The translations under genes were made by a program, and so were the position numbers. This document shows, one piece after another, positions 55,801-64,000 of a stretch of DNA of 64,000 bases; position 1 is the first letter of the stretch, and each line of letters opens with the position of its first letter. The DNA is from an uncultured Pelagibacteraceae bacterium. Its GTDB lineage: Bacteria; Pseudomonadota; Alphaproteobacteria; Pelagibacterales; Pelagibacteraceae. Under the pieces are notes generated by a model that was not told the DNA's origin, ran no database searches, and saw only the letters and a list, made by a program, of their open reading frames with translations. The DNA is taken from contig CACLVA010000003.1 in assembly GCA_902610315.1 (NCBI GenBank), positions 1 through 64,000 of the forward strand, given 5' to 3'.

Positions 55801-57720
55801 TTACCTTATGGAAGAGGAGGTGCTGGTTTTTCTGTACTAGACATTACGGATCCTGTTATTGAAGATAGCAAAGGTCCAATTCACATGTTTTCAATTTTTA
55901 ACGATCAAATTAATAAAAAAATATTAATAGCTGACCATGAGGGAAATATTAGAGAAGAGATTTATAACTCCTCGTTTGCATCTGTTCTTCAATCAGAGGA
56001 AGGTATCCGAGCTTTAGATAATTATACTACAGCAAGAACTGCGGATGAATCAGGGGACCAAGAAGGAGTAACTACTGAGCAAGACGCAATAGCTGGTTGC
56101 ACAGGGAACTCTGATTATGATGACGGAGATTTCAAAGATGTAGGTACCAGCGCTTGTTATAAAGGCAAAACTTTTCATTTTGCAAATATTATTTTAGATT
56201 ATGCAGATGATAAAGATATTCCTGCAGGAGTATTAAGTGCAAAAATTCTTGAAGGCGGTTTTTCTAAAGCACTTGGAATTTCAAAAGCGAAAATGGTAGA
56301 TGGTTTATTACAAGTAACTTTTGCAGATGAAAAAATTGTAAATGCATACGTAACAGAAAAATTAGATGATAAAGGCGCTCAACTACCAAATGACTCTGAC
56401 CAAAATACTGATCAATTTTCTATTTCAACCGCATGTAAAGGTGCTACAGGTATATCACCTGAATACGATTATACTCAATTAGGAGAAACCTGGTCCACTC
56501 CAAGAATAGTTAGAATTCCAGATATAACAGAAAATGGGTCTGTTAAATCTGGGGGCATTAACACAGATAAGTATGTAGCTATTATGGGTGGTGGAATGAG
56601 TAAAAATGACTCTTGTGCAGGATCTGCGGTATTTTTAGTGGATTTAAGCATGGAGGACAGAGATAGCCCTGGCACAATTTTTGGAGCTGAGGTTAATGGA
56701 GGTCCAATAAATATAGTAGATACATCACCTGCCGGGATAACTATTGGTGCAACTACAACAGCGACACCCAATGGAAGTGATATATCTAATGCAATCCCCG
56801 CAGCACCGCTTGTAATCACACCAGACACAGCATTTGGAATACCTTGGAGAGGTGCAATGGTATACATAAATGATTTAGAGGGCAAAATTACAAAAATTAA
56901 TCTAACAAATTCTACTGAAAATAATGCAAATATGTTTAGCCAAACAACACTCTTTACTCTAAATTCTTCAATAGATAACGCAAGGTATTCTTACTTTGCA
57001 ATGGATGCGGGTATAGGTGTATCAAAAGGCCAATTCATGCTATTTGGATCCACAGGCAATTTTACTGACCTTGGGGGAAGAGAAGAAAATATGGATAACA
57101 TTCTTTATGGAGTGGTAGACCCTGATTATCCAAACTTTAAACATCTCAACACTCAAATAATTCCAAAGGGAAGTGATAATCAATTTGTAACCAAAGCTCT
57201 AATTGGTGCTGATAAAGCCAACTCAATAGATAATGCAAGTGTCTGTAAGAACGTCACTGGATCAACTGATTTTGCAAACTGTATTGATAATAAAAATGCA
57301 TGGGTAATTAAATTAGGTAAAGATAGTTCTGATAATATGTATTTACCTAAAACCTTTAGAAAAGCTTCCGCATCACCAACATTATTTAAAGGACAAGTTT
57401 ATTTCCCTGTTTATCAACCACCACCAAATGATACACCATGTGATCAAGGCTCAGCTTTCATTTGTGTATCAGATGATGAGTGTGGATATAATAATTCAGC
57501 TAAATTAAAATTAAATACACCTGCTGATGTTGAAAACCCTACAAATAATGCATGTGCATTTGTTAGAAAAGGTGTGTTATCAGAACTTGTAATCTTTGCT
57601 GATAAGTTATTTGCAAACGTTGCAGGTCCAACGGGTGATGAAGATACTCTATTCTCTATTTTGTCAGTACCAGGTGAAATTATGCAAAATAAAGGTGGCT
57701 GGAGAGATAGTAGCTTCTAA
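52858..57720 (+). CDS. pilY1: Giant PilY1-like pilus tip adhesin with vWA-like MIDAS
   Basis: [12 protein letters not shown] (DxSxS), [34 protein letters not shown] Ca-binding-like loop, [27 protein letters not shown] PilY1 beta-propeller signature. Confidence 0.93.
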   Translation: MKYLKIISIFFIFIFLNNNSYSKPVPPGAGDGEVAANILFLVDSSASMQTWIGDQGLGATPKAVYDSQGRILINQNGRNAVGLLRYTAAGERDETFMPMRLTPSESCDETNDTFTTSRRSMRRNAGLNFVRDFRGNAGDHLFFTINRERRDRNVVYGFTEDGTDCRIGIRINLARASISDIDFKVINDTPYLFIAGPWRRGGHFSTCNLSATPTCITQEFRGNVTLRRMGRLSVNNEGTMVYVTNQADGDLYGYNLDVTSGTPLTSLTAARRCSNTDSPDLSPGENDILHATTVAVSPDNSNIVYIGSKINHAIQKLELTDTTCTVLASIGTGFNTVLTNSASAGELAADDVRFSRVWGLHVDQYNNRILTATSRGYVDEFNENNFTVASRDTAWLQQMGGPRIRRWDGVKQAINAIVNDTTLTTGAHFGFGHWNAGESGKHKKSTMGGLHCHTKTNCTYYDGWKGATITEGGQTKTLNHPNGTSDLCNSDSCINVGISSRGASQIMGVLEPLGLAWGTDSNAFAQLASKYFNDPNAGGQVFDPNSKCQLNYVIVIGDGAMMNSGFTHRHFRKPNTLVTQKGNAGQVISALRAQGVKTLMVAYGGGIRPGAMDLFDAFAEAGSCATAGSDECEPTIVADTPEELKSELTSKIRQIIADKLAFTAPSITATIQEGGALYQAQFAYEQFGEWKGTLLRKKIDGEGNVEHKTSKPNPYNNWSAAVEIKGQSKPTGVEDNRKIWTAMPGATYYNNWDNFNVSNTSAITNLFDILGYTVQDYHHSNSTCTNVGVDGNKDDITGLINYMKGVDYFDYDGDCKVDEVRDHVMGDIYHSQLIEVGAPDANLDFSNSNEEAYHRSINNYAGFMTKHANRKNIIYAGSNSGCLHAINAETGQEEWCFIPPFVGALIPQIVNRSYDGNVNSITIVMEEDSDGTKTEKEVKVAVGGTNPIFGVDGSPVVHDMYIEGYSSSGVEEGKKWRTILFLPYGRGGAGFSVLDITDPVIEDSKGPIHMFSIFNDQINKKILIADHEGNIREEIYNSSFASVLQSEEGIRALDNYTTARTADESGDQEGVTTEQDAIAGCTGNSDYDDGDFKDVGTSACYKGKTFHFANIILDYADDKDIPAGVLSAKILEGGFSKALGISKAKMVDGLLQVTFADEKIVNAYVTEKLDDKGAQLPNDSDQNTDQFSISTACKGATGISPEYDYTQLGETWSTPRIVRIPDITENGSVKSGGINTDKYVAIMGGGMSKNDSCAGSAVFLVDLSMEDRDSPGTIFGAEVNGGPINIVDTSPAGITIGATTTATPNGSDISNAIPAAPLVITPDTAFGIPWRGAMVYINDLEGKITKINLTNSTENNANMFSQTTLFTLNSSIDNARYSYFAMDAGIGVSKGQFMLFGSTGNFTDLGGREENMDNILYGVVDPDYPNFKHLNTQIIPKGSDNQFVTKALIGADKANSIDNASVCKNVTGSTDFANCIDNKNAWVIKLGKDSSDNMYLPKTFRKASASPTLFKGQVYFPVYQPPPNDTPCDQGSAFICVSDDECGYNNSAKLKLNTPADVENPTNNACAFVRKGVLSELVIFADKLFANVAGPTGDEDTLFSILSVPGEIMQNKGGWRDSSF

Positions 57721-58931
57721 TTTAATTTCTTTTTTAGATTTCCATCAATAGCATCTAAAAACTGATTTGTGGTAAGATACTTTTGATTTTTATCAATTAA
57801 TATTGCTAAATCTTTTGTCATTGAGCCTTTTTCAACACAATTAATACAGACATCTTCGAGAGTTTTAGAGAATTTAATTAATTCATCATTTGAATCTAGT
57901 TTACCTCTATGAGCAAGCCCTCTAGTCCAAGCAAATATTGAGGCTATTGGATTGGTTGAAGTTTCTTTACCTTGTTGATGCATTCTGTAATGTCTCGTCA
58001 CAGTTCCATGCGCTGCCTCTGCTTCCATAGTTCTACCATCTGGAGCTAACAATACACTTGTCATTAATCCTAATGATCCGTAGCCTTGTGCAACCGTATC
58101 AGATTGAACATCTCCATCATAATTTTTGCATGCCCAAATATATTTACCACTCCACTTCATTGCACACGCAACCATATCATCAATAAGTCTATGTTCATAA
58201 GTTAAATTATGTTTATCAAAATCAGACTTAAATTCTTTTTCAAATACTGCTTGGAATATATCTTTAAATCTTCCGTCGTAAGTTTTTAAAATTGTATTTT
58301 TAGTCGATAAATAAACAGGCCATTTTTTTATTAGCCCATAATTAAAGCATGACCTTGCAAAGTCTTCGATTGATTTATCTAAATTATACATTGAAAGTGC
58401 AACCCCAGGTCCAGGAAAATTAAACACCTCATAACTTTTATTATCTTTTCCATCTTCTGATGTCCATTTTACCTCTAATTTTCCTTTTCCAGGAACCTTG
58501 AAATCTGTTGCTCTATATTGATCACCAAAAGCGTGTCTTCCAATTATTACAGGATCTGTCCATGATGGAACTAACCTTGGAACATTTTTACAAATAATTG
58601 GCTCTCTAAATACAGTTCCTCCAATAATATTTCTTATTGTTCCATTAGGAGAACGCCACATTTTTTTTAAGTTAAATTCTTTTACTCGAGCTTCATCTGG
58701 CGTGATTGTTGCACATTTAATTCCAACCCCGTTTTTCTTTATAGCATTTGCACAGTCTATTGTAATTTGATCTGAGGTATCATCTCTGCTCTTCATCCCA
58801 AGATCGTAATATTCAATTCCAAGGTCCAGATATGGAAGGATCAATTTCTTCTTGATAAATTCCCATATAACCCTTGTCATTTCATCGCCATCCAACTCTA
58901 CTACTGGGTTTTTGACCTTAATTTTGCTCAT
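57717..58931 (-). CDS. icd: NADP-dependent isocitrate dehydrogenase
   Basis: [69 protein letters not shown]. Confidence 0.97.
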   Translation of the reverse strand: MSKIKVKNPVVELDGDEMTRVIWEFIKKKLILPYLDLGIEYYDLGMKSRDDTSDQITIDCANAIKKNGVGIKCATITPDEARVKEFNLKKMWRSPNGTIRNIIGGTVFREPIICKNVPRLVPSWTDPVIIGRHAFGDQYRATDFKVPGKGKLEVKWTSEDGKDNKSYEVFNFPGPGVALSMYNLDKSIEDFARSCFNYGLIKKWPVYLSTKNTILKTYDGRFKDIFQAVFEKEFKSDFDKHNLTYEHRLIDDMVACAMKWSGKYIWACKNYDGDVQSDTVAQGYGSLGLMTSVLLAPDGRTMEAEAAHGTVTRHYRMHQQGKETSTNPIASIFAWTRGLAHRGKLDSNDELIKFSKTLEDVCINCVEKGSMTKDLAILIDKNQKYLTTNQFLDAIDGNLKKKLN

Positions 58932-59008
58932 ATTTACTTATAAATCTTATTAATTGAATTTTTGCTTTTTATATACATATTAATCAGAAATTAGCAAAAA
59001 AAAGTATT

Positions 59009-59656
59009 ATGTTTGATAAAATATTTCCTAAATTACACAACGAAGGCTATAAATTTTTAGTAATTTTTGGCTTAGCATCGCTTGTCCTTTATCTGATAAA
59101 TGGTTTTCTTGGTTTAATCGGAATAGTTCTCACTATTTGGGTATATTATTTTTTTAGGGATCCAGACAGAATTTCAATTAATGATGAGGATTATTTAGTA
59201 AGCCCTGCAGATGGAGTTGTTCTGCAAGTCATGGAAACTAACGGTCCAAAGGAATTAAATTTAGAGAACAAAAAATTTACAAAAGTAAGTATTTTTATGA
59301 ATGTTTTTGATTGTCATGTCAATAGAAGCCCATGTAGTGGTGCAATAGAAGACATATTGTATGTAGCGGGAAAATTTCTAAATGCTTCGCTTGATAAAGC
59401 TAGTGAAGATAATGAGAGAAATTACTACAAAATTAAAAATAGTTTTGGAGAGGAAATCGTAGTAGTGCAGATTGCAGGACTTGTTGCAAGAAGAATAGTG
59501 ACTGAAACATCTAAAGGTGAAAAGCTCGACCAAGGATCAAGAATTGGAATGATAAGATTTGGAAGTAGAGCAGAATTATATTTCGAAAATTACAAACCAC
59601 TTGTAAAAGTGGATCAAAAAACTATAGCAGGTGAAACATTAATAGCTAAAAGATAG
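59009..59656 (+). CDS. psd: Phosphatidylserine decarboxylase proenzyme
   Basis: YFFRDPDR, SPADGVV, FDCHVNRSP, RIGMIRFGSRAELYF (GS cleavage site). Confidence 0.95.
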   Translation: MFDKIFPKLHNEGYKFLVIFGLASLVLYLINGFLGLIGIVLTIWVYYFFRDPDRISINDEDYLVSPADGVVLQVMETNGPKELNLENKKFTKVSIFMNVFDCHVNRSPCSGAIEDILYVAGKFLNASLDKASEDNERNYYKIKNSFGEEIVVVQIAGLVARRIVTETSKGEKLDQGSRIGMIRFGSRAELYFENYKPLVKVDQKTIAGETLIAKR

Positions 59657-59659
59657 CAA

Positions 59660-60457
59660 ATGCAAGAAACAAATAAAAAGTTTAAATTAGTTTCTAACAA
59701 AAAAACAAGAACTATTCTGCCTAATATGTTTACATTAGTAGGTGTTTGTATAGGTCTAACATCTATAAAATTTGCATTTGATGAAAGATTTGGATTAGCA
59801 ATCATTTGTATTATTGTTGCAGGTTTAATAGATGGTTTAGATGGAAGAATAGCAAGATTGATAAAAGGAACTTCTCAAGTAGGAAAAGAATTAGACTCTT
59901 TAACAGACGTCATAAGTTTTGGAGTTGCCCCAGCTTTTATAATGTATTTTTGGCAACTAAATACTCTTGGTAGAGTTGGATGGTTAATTTGTTTAGTTTA
60001 TGTAATATGCGTTGCGTTAAGACTTGCAAGATTTAATGTAAATTCTGAAACACAACCCTCATGGAAAGATAACTTTTTTGAAGGCGTTCCATCTCCTGCT
60101 GGAGGTATTTTAGTCTTGATGCCATTAATTTATAGCAAAAGTGAAATACAATTTTTAAACGTAGATTTCATTTATTTCACACCAATTTTATTTGTATTAA
60201 TCTCAATATTATTAATAAGTAAATTACCGACATACTCTTTTAAGAAAATTGCAGTGCCGAGAAGACTAACTATATTCCTTCTTTTTGGTGTTGTTTTATT
60301 TTTTGGATTACTTCTAATCTATACTTATAACGTAATTGTAATATCTAGCTTATTATATTTAGCTTTAATTCCTCTAAGTATTTTTCATTTTCAGAATCTA
60401 AATAAAAAATTTGTAAACGAAAATATTGATAACGAGGAACACGAAGATATTCTTTAA
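59660..60457 (+). CDS. pssA: CDP-diacylglycerol--serine O-phosphatidyltransferase
   Basis: DGLDGRIARLIKGTSQVGKELDSLTDVISFGVAP CDP-alcohol phosphotransferase motif. Confidence 0.95.
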   Translation: MQETNKKFKLVSNKKTRTILPNMFTLVGVCIGLTSIKFAFDERFGLAIICIIVAGLIDGLDGRIARLIKGTSQVGKELDSLTDVISFGVAPAFIMYFWQLNTLGRVGWLICLVYVICVALRLARFNVNSETQPSWKDNFFEGVPSPAGGILVLMPLIYSKSEIQFLNVDFIYFTPILFVLISILLISKLPTYSFKKIAVPRRLTIFLLFGVVLFFGLLLIYTYNVIVISSLLYLALIPLSIFHFQNLNKKFVNENIDNEEHEDIL

Positions 60458-61380
60458 TGAAAGAAAATACTATTGTTTCTCTAGCGGATGAAAAATATTT
60501 TGAGTTGCTAGAGGAATTAATCGATTCTATTAAAAGTTTCCCGGAGAGTAAAAATATAGCAATATGTGTGCTTGATGCAGGATTAAGCAAACATCAAATA
60601 GATAAAATTAAAAATAAAGTTGATGAAATAAAAAAAGCAGAGTGGGATATTGAAGTTTCATCTTTAAAAGTCAAAGGCAAAGAGTGGTTAAAAAGCCAAG
60701 TTTCAAGGGCCTTTCTTCCTAAATATTTCCCTAATTATAAAAAGTATCTATGGATAGATTGTGATGCATGGGTAAGTGATTGGACTTCAGTAGAACTTTA
60801 TTTTAAAGCTTGTGACAAAGGCAAATTAGGTATCACTCAATCAATTGGACCAGGATATAGAGTATTATCTAAAGTCAAATGGTTATTTGGTAAGCTTGCA
60901 ATCATTAAATCTCAAAATTTTAAACACGCTGTATCATCAAAAATAAATATGCAAAAGGCCAGAAAAATTGCATTTGCACCACATGTAAATATCGGAGTAT
61001 TTTCCTTAGAAAAAAGTTCTTCAGTATGGAATGTTTGGCAAAATAATTTAAAAGAAACTCTAAAACACGGAAGAATATTTGGATCTGAAGGTCTGGCAAT
61101 AAATCTAAGTATTTATGTTGATAACGTAGATACAGAGTTCTTACCATTAGGATGTAATTGGATAGCAAGTAATGTATTACCAAAATTCGATGAAAGTAAC
61201 AGAGAATTTGTTGAACCGTATTTACCAAACAATAAAATTGGAATTATGCACTTAGCAGCTGGAATATGGAAAGAGGGAAAAGATATGAGACTAGACAAAA
61301 GTGTTAAAATTGAAATTAAATCCCTAAACAATAATGCTATTTCAAAAAGTTTAAGGTTTGAAAAAGTTGAAAAAAAATAA
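60457..61380 (+). CDS. Glycosyltransferase-like protein (GT8-like)
   Basis: YKKYLWIDCDAWVSDWTSVELYF DxD-type motif; HLAAGIWKEGKDM. Confidence 0.55.
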   Translation: MKENTIVSLADEKYFELLEELIDSIKSFPESKNIAICVLDAGLSKHQIDKIKNKVDEIKKAEWDIEVSSLKVKGKEWLKSQVSRAFLPKYFPNYKKYLWIDCDAWVSDWTSVELYFKACDKGKLGITQSIGPGYRVLSKVKWLFGKLAIIKSQNFKHAVSSKINMQKARKIAFAPHVNIGVFSLEKSSSVWNVWQNNLKETLKHGRIFGSEGLAINLSIYVDNVDTEFLPLGCNWIASNVLPKFDESNREFVEPYLPNNKIGIMHLAAGIWKEGKDMRLDKSVKIEIKSLNNNAISKSLRFEKVEKK

Positions 61381-61978
61381 AATTTCTAAAAACTGGATTA
61401 ATAAACAGAGAAGAGATATTTACGTAAGAAAATCAAAGCTAGAAGGTTATAGATCTAGGGCAATTTATAAACTTAAAGAAATTGATGATAAATTCAAAAT
61501 TATAAGAAACGGAATTAAAATTGTTGATTTAGGATCAGCACCAGGAAGTTGGTCACAATATTTATCTGAGAAGTCTAAAAATTCAAAAATATTATCTATT
61601 GACCTAAAAGATATTAAAAAAATTCATAACGTAACTCACTTGATAGGAGATTTCTTAGATGAAAAAAATCAGACAATAATATCTAATTTTTTTAAGGATA
61701 AATTAGATCTTATAGTATCCGACATGGCTGTTAATACTACTGGTAACAAGAATTTAGATGCGATTTCTACTGGAGAATTATGTATTAATGCTATGGAATT
61801 TTCTGTCAGAAATTTAAAAAAAGATGGCAGTTTTGTCTCAAAAATATTTATGGGATCTACTTTTAATGAAATCGTTGAAAATTGTAAAAAAAACTTCAAA
61901 GAAGTTAAAGTTTACAAACCCCCGTCTAGTCGTAAAGACTCTAAAGAAAGCTTCATTATTTGTAAAAAAATTAGATAG
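61358..61978 (+). CDS. rlmE: 23S rRNA (uridine-2'-O-)-methyltransferase RlmE/FtsJ
   Basis: GYRSRAIYKLKEIDDKF, VDLGSAPGSWSQYL, DLIVSDMAVNTTGN, KPPSSRKDSKESFIICK. Confidence 0.93.
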   Translation: MKKLKKNKISKNWINKQRRDIYVRKSKLEGYRSRAIYKLKEIDDKFKIIRNGIKIVDLGSAPGSWSQYLSEKSKNSKILSIDLKDIKKIHNVTHLIGDFLDEKNQTIISNFFKDKLDLIVSDMAVNTTGNKNLDAISTGELCINAMEFSVRNLKKDGSFVSKIFMGSTFNEIVENCKKNFKEVKVYKPPSSRKDSKESFIICKKIR

Positions 61979-62015
61979 ACACTTTAAAAATTTATAGAAT
62001 CATATATAAATTATC

Positions 62016-63092
62016 ATGGATCCTATAAAAGAAGCACTTACCTTCGACGATGTTACTTTAGCGCCACAATATTCAAAAGTCTTGCCATCTGAAGTATCAA
62101 CAAGAACTATATTATCAGATCAATTAAAATTAGATATCCCGATTCTTTCATCTGCAATGGATACTGTTACAGAGTCAAAGATGGCTATAGCTTTAGCTAA
62201 ACAAGGAGGAATAGGAGTTATTCATAGAAATTTAACCATATCTCAACAAATTAATGAAATAAAAAAAGTAAAGTCAAAAAGTTTTAAAGTAGGAGCTGCT
62301 GTAGGAACAAACGAAAGTGAATTAAATAGAATAAAGAATATTCTAAAACATGATATTGATCTAATTGTAGTAGATACAGCTCATGGACATAGTCAAAAAG
62401 TTGCAGATACAATTTTAAAAATTAGAAAAATTAAACCAAAAAAAACTACTTTATGTGCAGGCAACATAGCTACTGCAGAGGCAGCAAGATTTTTATGTAA
62501 GTTAGGAGTTGATGTCATAAAAGTTGGTATTGGACCTGGTTCAATATGCACAACAAGACTAGTTGCAGGTATTGGTGTTCCACAATTGAGTGCGCTATTA
62601 GATGTTAAGAAGGGACTTAACAAAAAAGTAAAAATGATTTCTGATGGTGGTATTAAATTCTCCGGGGACATTGCAAAAGCTTTAGCAGCAGGAGCTGATG
62701 CAGTGATGGTTGGCTCAATGCTTGCAGGTACATCTGAGGCACCAGGAAAAATTATAAAAAAGAAAGGTAAATTATTTAAAGTTTTTAGAGGAATGGGCTC
62801 TGTAGGAGCTATGAATAAAGGCTCTGCAGATAGATATTTTCAAAAAAAACAAAAAGATAAATCTAAGTATGTACCTGAGGGAGTTGAAGGTTTAATTAAA
62901 TATAAAGGGGATGTAAGTAAAACTATTAACAAACTGGTAGGAGGTCTTAGATCTTCGATGGGATATTTGGGTGCTGAGCAAATAAAATATCTAAATAAAA
63001 AAGCTAAATTTGTTAAAATTACGAAAGCTGGTTTTTACGAAAGTATGGTACATAGTATAGATGAAGTAAAAAAGAATAGTGAATATTTATGA
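62016..63092 (+). CDS. guaB: IMP dehydrogenase, short form lacking the CBS (Bateman) domain
   Basis: EALTFDDVTLAPQYS, SSAMDTVTE, GIGPGSICTTRLVAGIGVPQ, MGSVGAMNKGSADRYFQ; 358 aa. Confidence 0.95.
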   Translation: MDPIKEALTFDDVTLAPQYSKVLPSEVSTRTILSDQLKLDIPILSSAMDTVTESKMAIALAKQGGIGVIHRNLTISQQINEIKKVKSKSFKVGAAVGTNESELNRIKNILKHDIDLIVVDTAHGHSQKVADTILKIRKIKPKKTTLCAGNIATAEAARFLCKLGVDVIKVGIGPGSICTTRLVAGIGVPQLSALLDVKKGLNKKVKMISDGGIKFSGDIAKALAAGADAVMVGSMLAGTSEAPGKIIKKKGKLFKVFRGMGSVGAMNKGSADRYFQKKQKDKSKYVPEGVEGLIKYKGDVSKTINKLVGGLRSSMGYLGAEQIKYLNKKAKFVKITKAGFYESMVHSIDEVKKNSEYL

Positions 63093-63532
63093 AATTAATT
63101 AATAAATTTATTTTGATAATTTTAATAAGCACAAATTATTTTATTACAGTAAGCGCGGCTGAAAATTTATTTGAAAAAGCAAAAAAAAAATTTGAAAAAA
63201 AAGATTATGAAAAGTCGAAGTTTTTATTTCAAAGAAATATTGTATTTAATCCAAAAAATGCTGAATCTTACCTTTATTTAGCAAAAATATTTAACACAGA
63301 GGAAAATCAAGAAGAGGAAGAAAAAAATTTAGACACCACTCTTCTTTTAGAGCCAAATAATGAAGAAGCAATTTATATGCTGATTAATATTCAATTAGAT
63401 AGATCTAATTTTGAAAAAGCAAATACATTGATGAACAGATTCACAACCATTTGCAAAAAAATGTGTAATAAAAAAACAGAAATAAGCAAGTCTCTTCAAG
63501 ATTTTGAAGCAAATAATGAAAAGACTAACTAA
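63089..63532 (+). CDS. TPR-repeat exported protein
   Basis: Signal peptide; [41 protein letters not shown]. Confidence 0.7.
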   Translation: MKLINKFILIILISTNYFITVSAAENLFEKAKKKFEKKDYEKSKFLFQRNIVFNPKNAESYLYLAKIFNTEENQEEEEKNLDTTLLLEPNNEEAIYMLINIQLDRSNFEKANTLMNRFTTICKKMCNKKTEISKSLQDFEANNEKTN

Positions 63533-64000
63533 GCTAAAAAAAATTCTGATAATTGATTTTGGTTCACAATTTACTCAATTAATTGCAAGAAGAATAAGAG
63601 AACTTGGAGTATTTTCAGAAATTATAAGTCATAAGAATGTAAAAAATATAGATCAAAATGAATTATTTGGCCTGATTCTTTCTGGCGGTCCATTAAATGT
63701 TTACCAAAATAAGAAAATAAAATTAAATAAAAATATTTTTACATTTGATTGTCCAATATTAGGTATTTGTTTTGGTCATCAAATGATATCCAAATTTTAT
63801 GGAGGTCGCGTAAAAAGTTCTAGAATAAGAGAATTTGGTTTAGCAAAGATTAAAAAAACAAAAAATTCTATTTTAATAAAGAATTTTTTTGATAAAAAAA
63901 ATCTGAATAATGTTTGGATGAGCCATGCTGATCATGTAACAAAAATCCCAAAAAATTTTAAAAAAATTGCCTCAACAAAAGATTCTAAATATACAATTAT
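63516..64000 (+). CDS. guaA: GMP synthase (glutamine-hydrolysing), partial, truncated by window edge
   Basis: Own translation [27 protein letters not shown]...LILSGGP...[13 protein letters not shown]; follows guaB. Confidence 0.93.
   Translation, partial: MKRLTKLKKILIIDFGSQFTQLIARRIRELGVFSEIISHKNVKNIDQNELFGLILSGGPLNVYQNKKIKLNKNIFTFDCPILGICFGHQMISKFYGGRVKSSRIREFGLAKIKKTKNSILIKNFFDKKNLNNVWMSHADHVTKIPKNFKKIASTKDSKYTI

Noticed and set aside
56475-56885. 136-aa minus-strand ORF opposite pilY1
   Set aside because: Antisense shadow of the pilY1 coding region; no domain.

Overview
This 64 kb window is an AT-rich, very compact chromosome segment with no rRNA, prophage or CRISPR array. Gene content and compactness look like SAR11/Pelagibacterales (inferred from proteins, not from a marker gene). 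Housekeeping and metabolic genes include nadC(partial)-nadA, tRNA-Leu(GAG), a ygfZ-like gene, dihydroorotase, prpE-like, umuDC, recA, alaS, icd, psd-pssA, rlmE, a short guaB and partial guaA. A proteorhodopsin with Gln at the spectral tuning site is followed by ferredoxin and FNR-like genes. About 33 kb (24.4-57.7 kb) is dominated by a type IV pilus locus: pilD, a pilM-pilN fusion, pilO, pilP, pilQ, pilB, pilC, two pilins, pilT, four minor pilins and a 1620-aa pilY1. Embedded in or near it are three SpoIIE/RsbU-type phosphatases with different sensor modules (Amt, GAF, CHASE2), two STAS anti-anti-sigma-like proteins and an RsbW-like ATPase. Together these look like a multi-input partner-switching system associated with the pilus. 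The pilM-N operon is preceded by a 543-bp non-coding region holding eight copies of TTGTGTTAGAG/CTCTAACACAA, mostly spaced 21-22 bp within groups, with a 13-bp inverted repeat in the middle and a 24-bp palindrome next to the start codon. A FecR-domain exported protein with a histone-like Lys/Ala tail and a tandemly duplicated autotransporter-like pair with a visible duplication scar lie inside the pilus locus.
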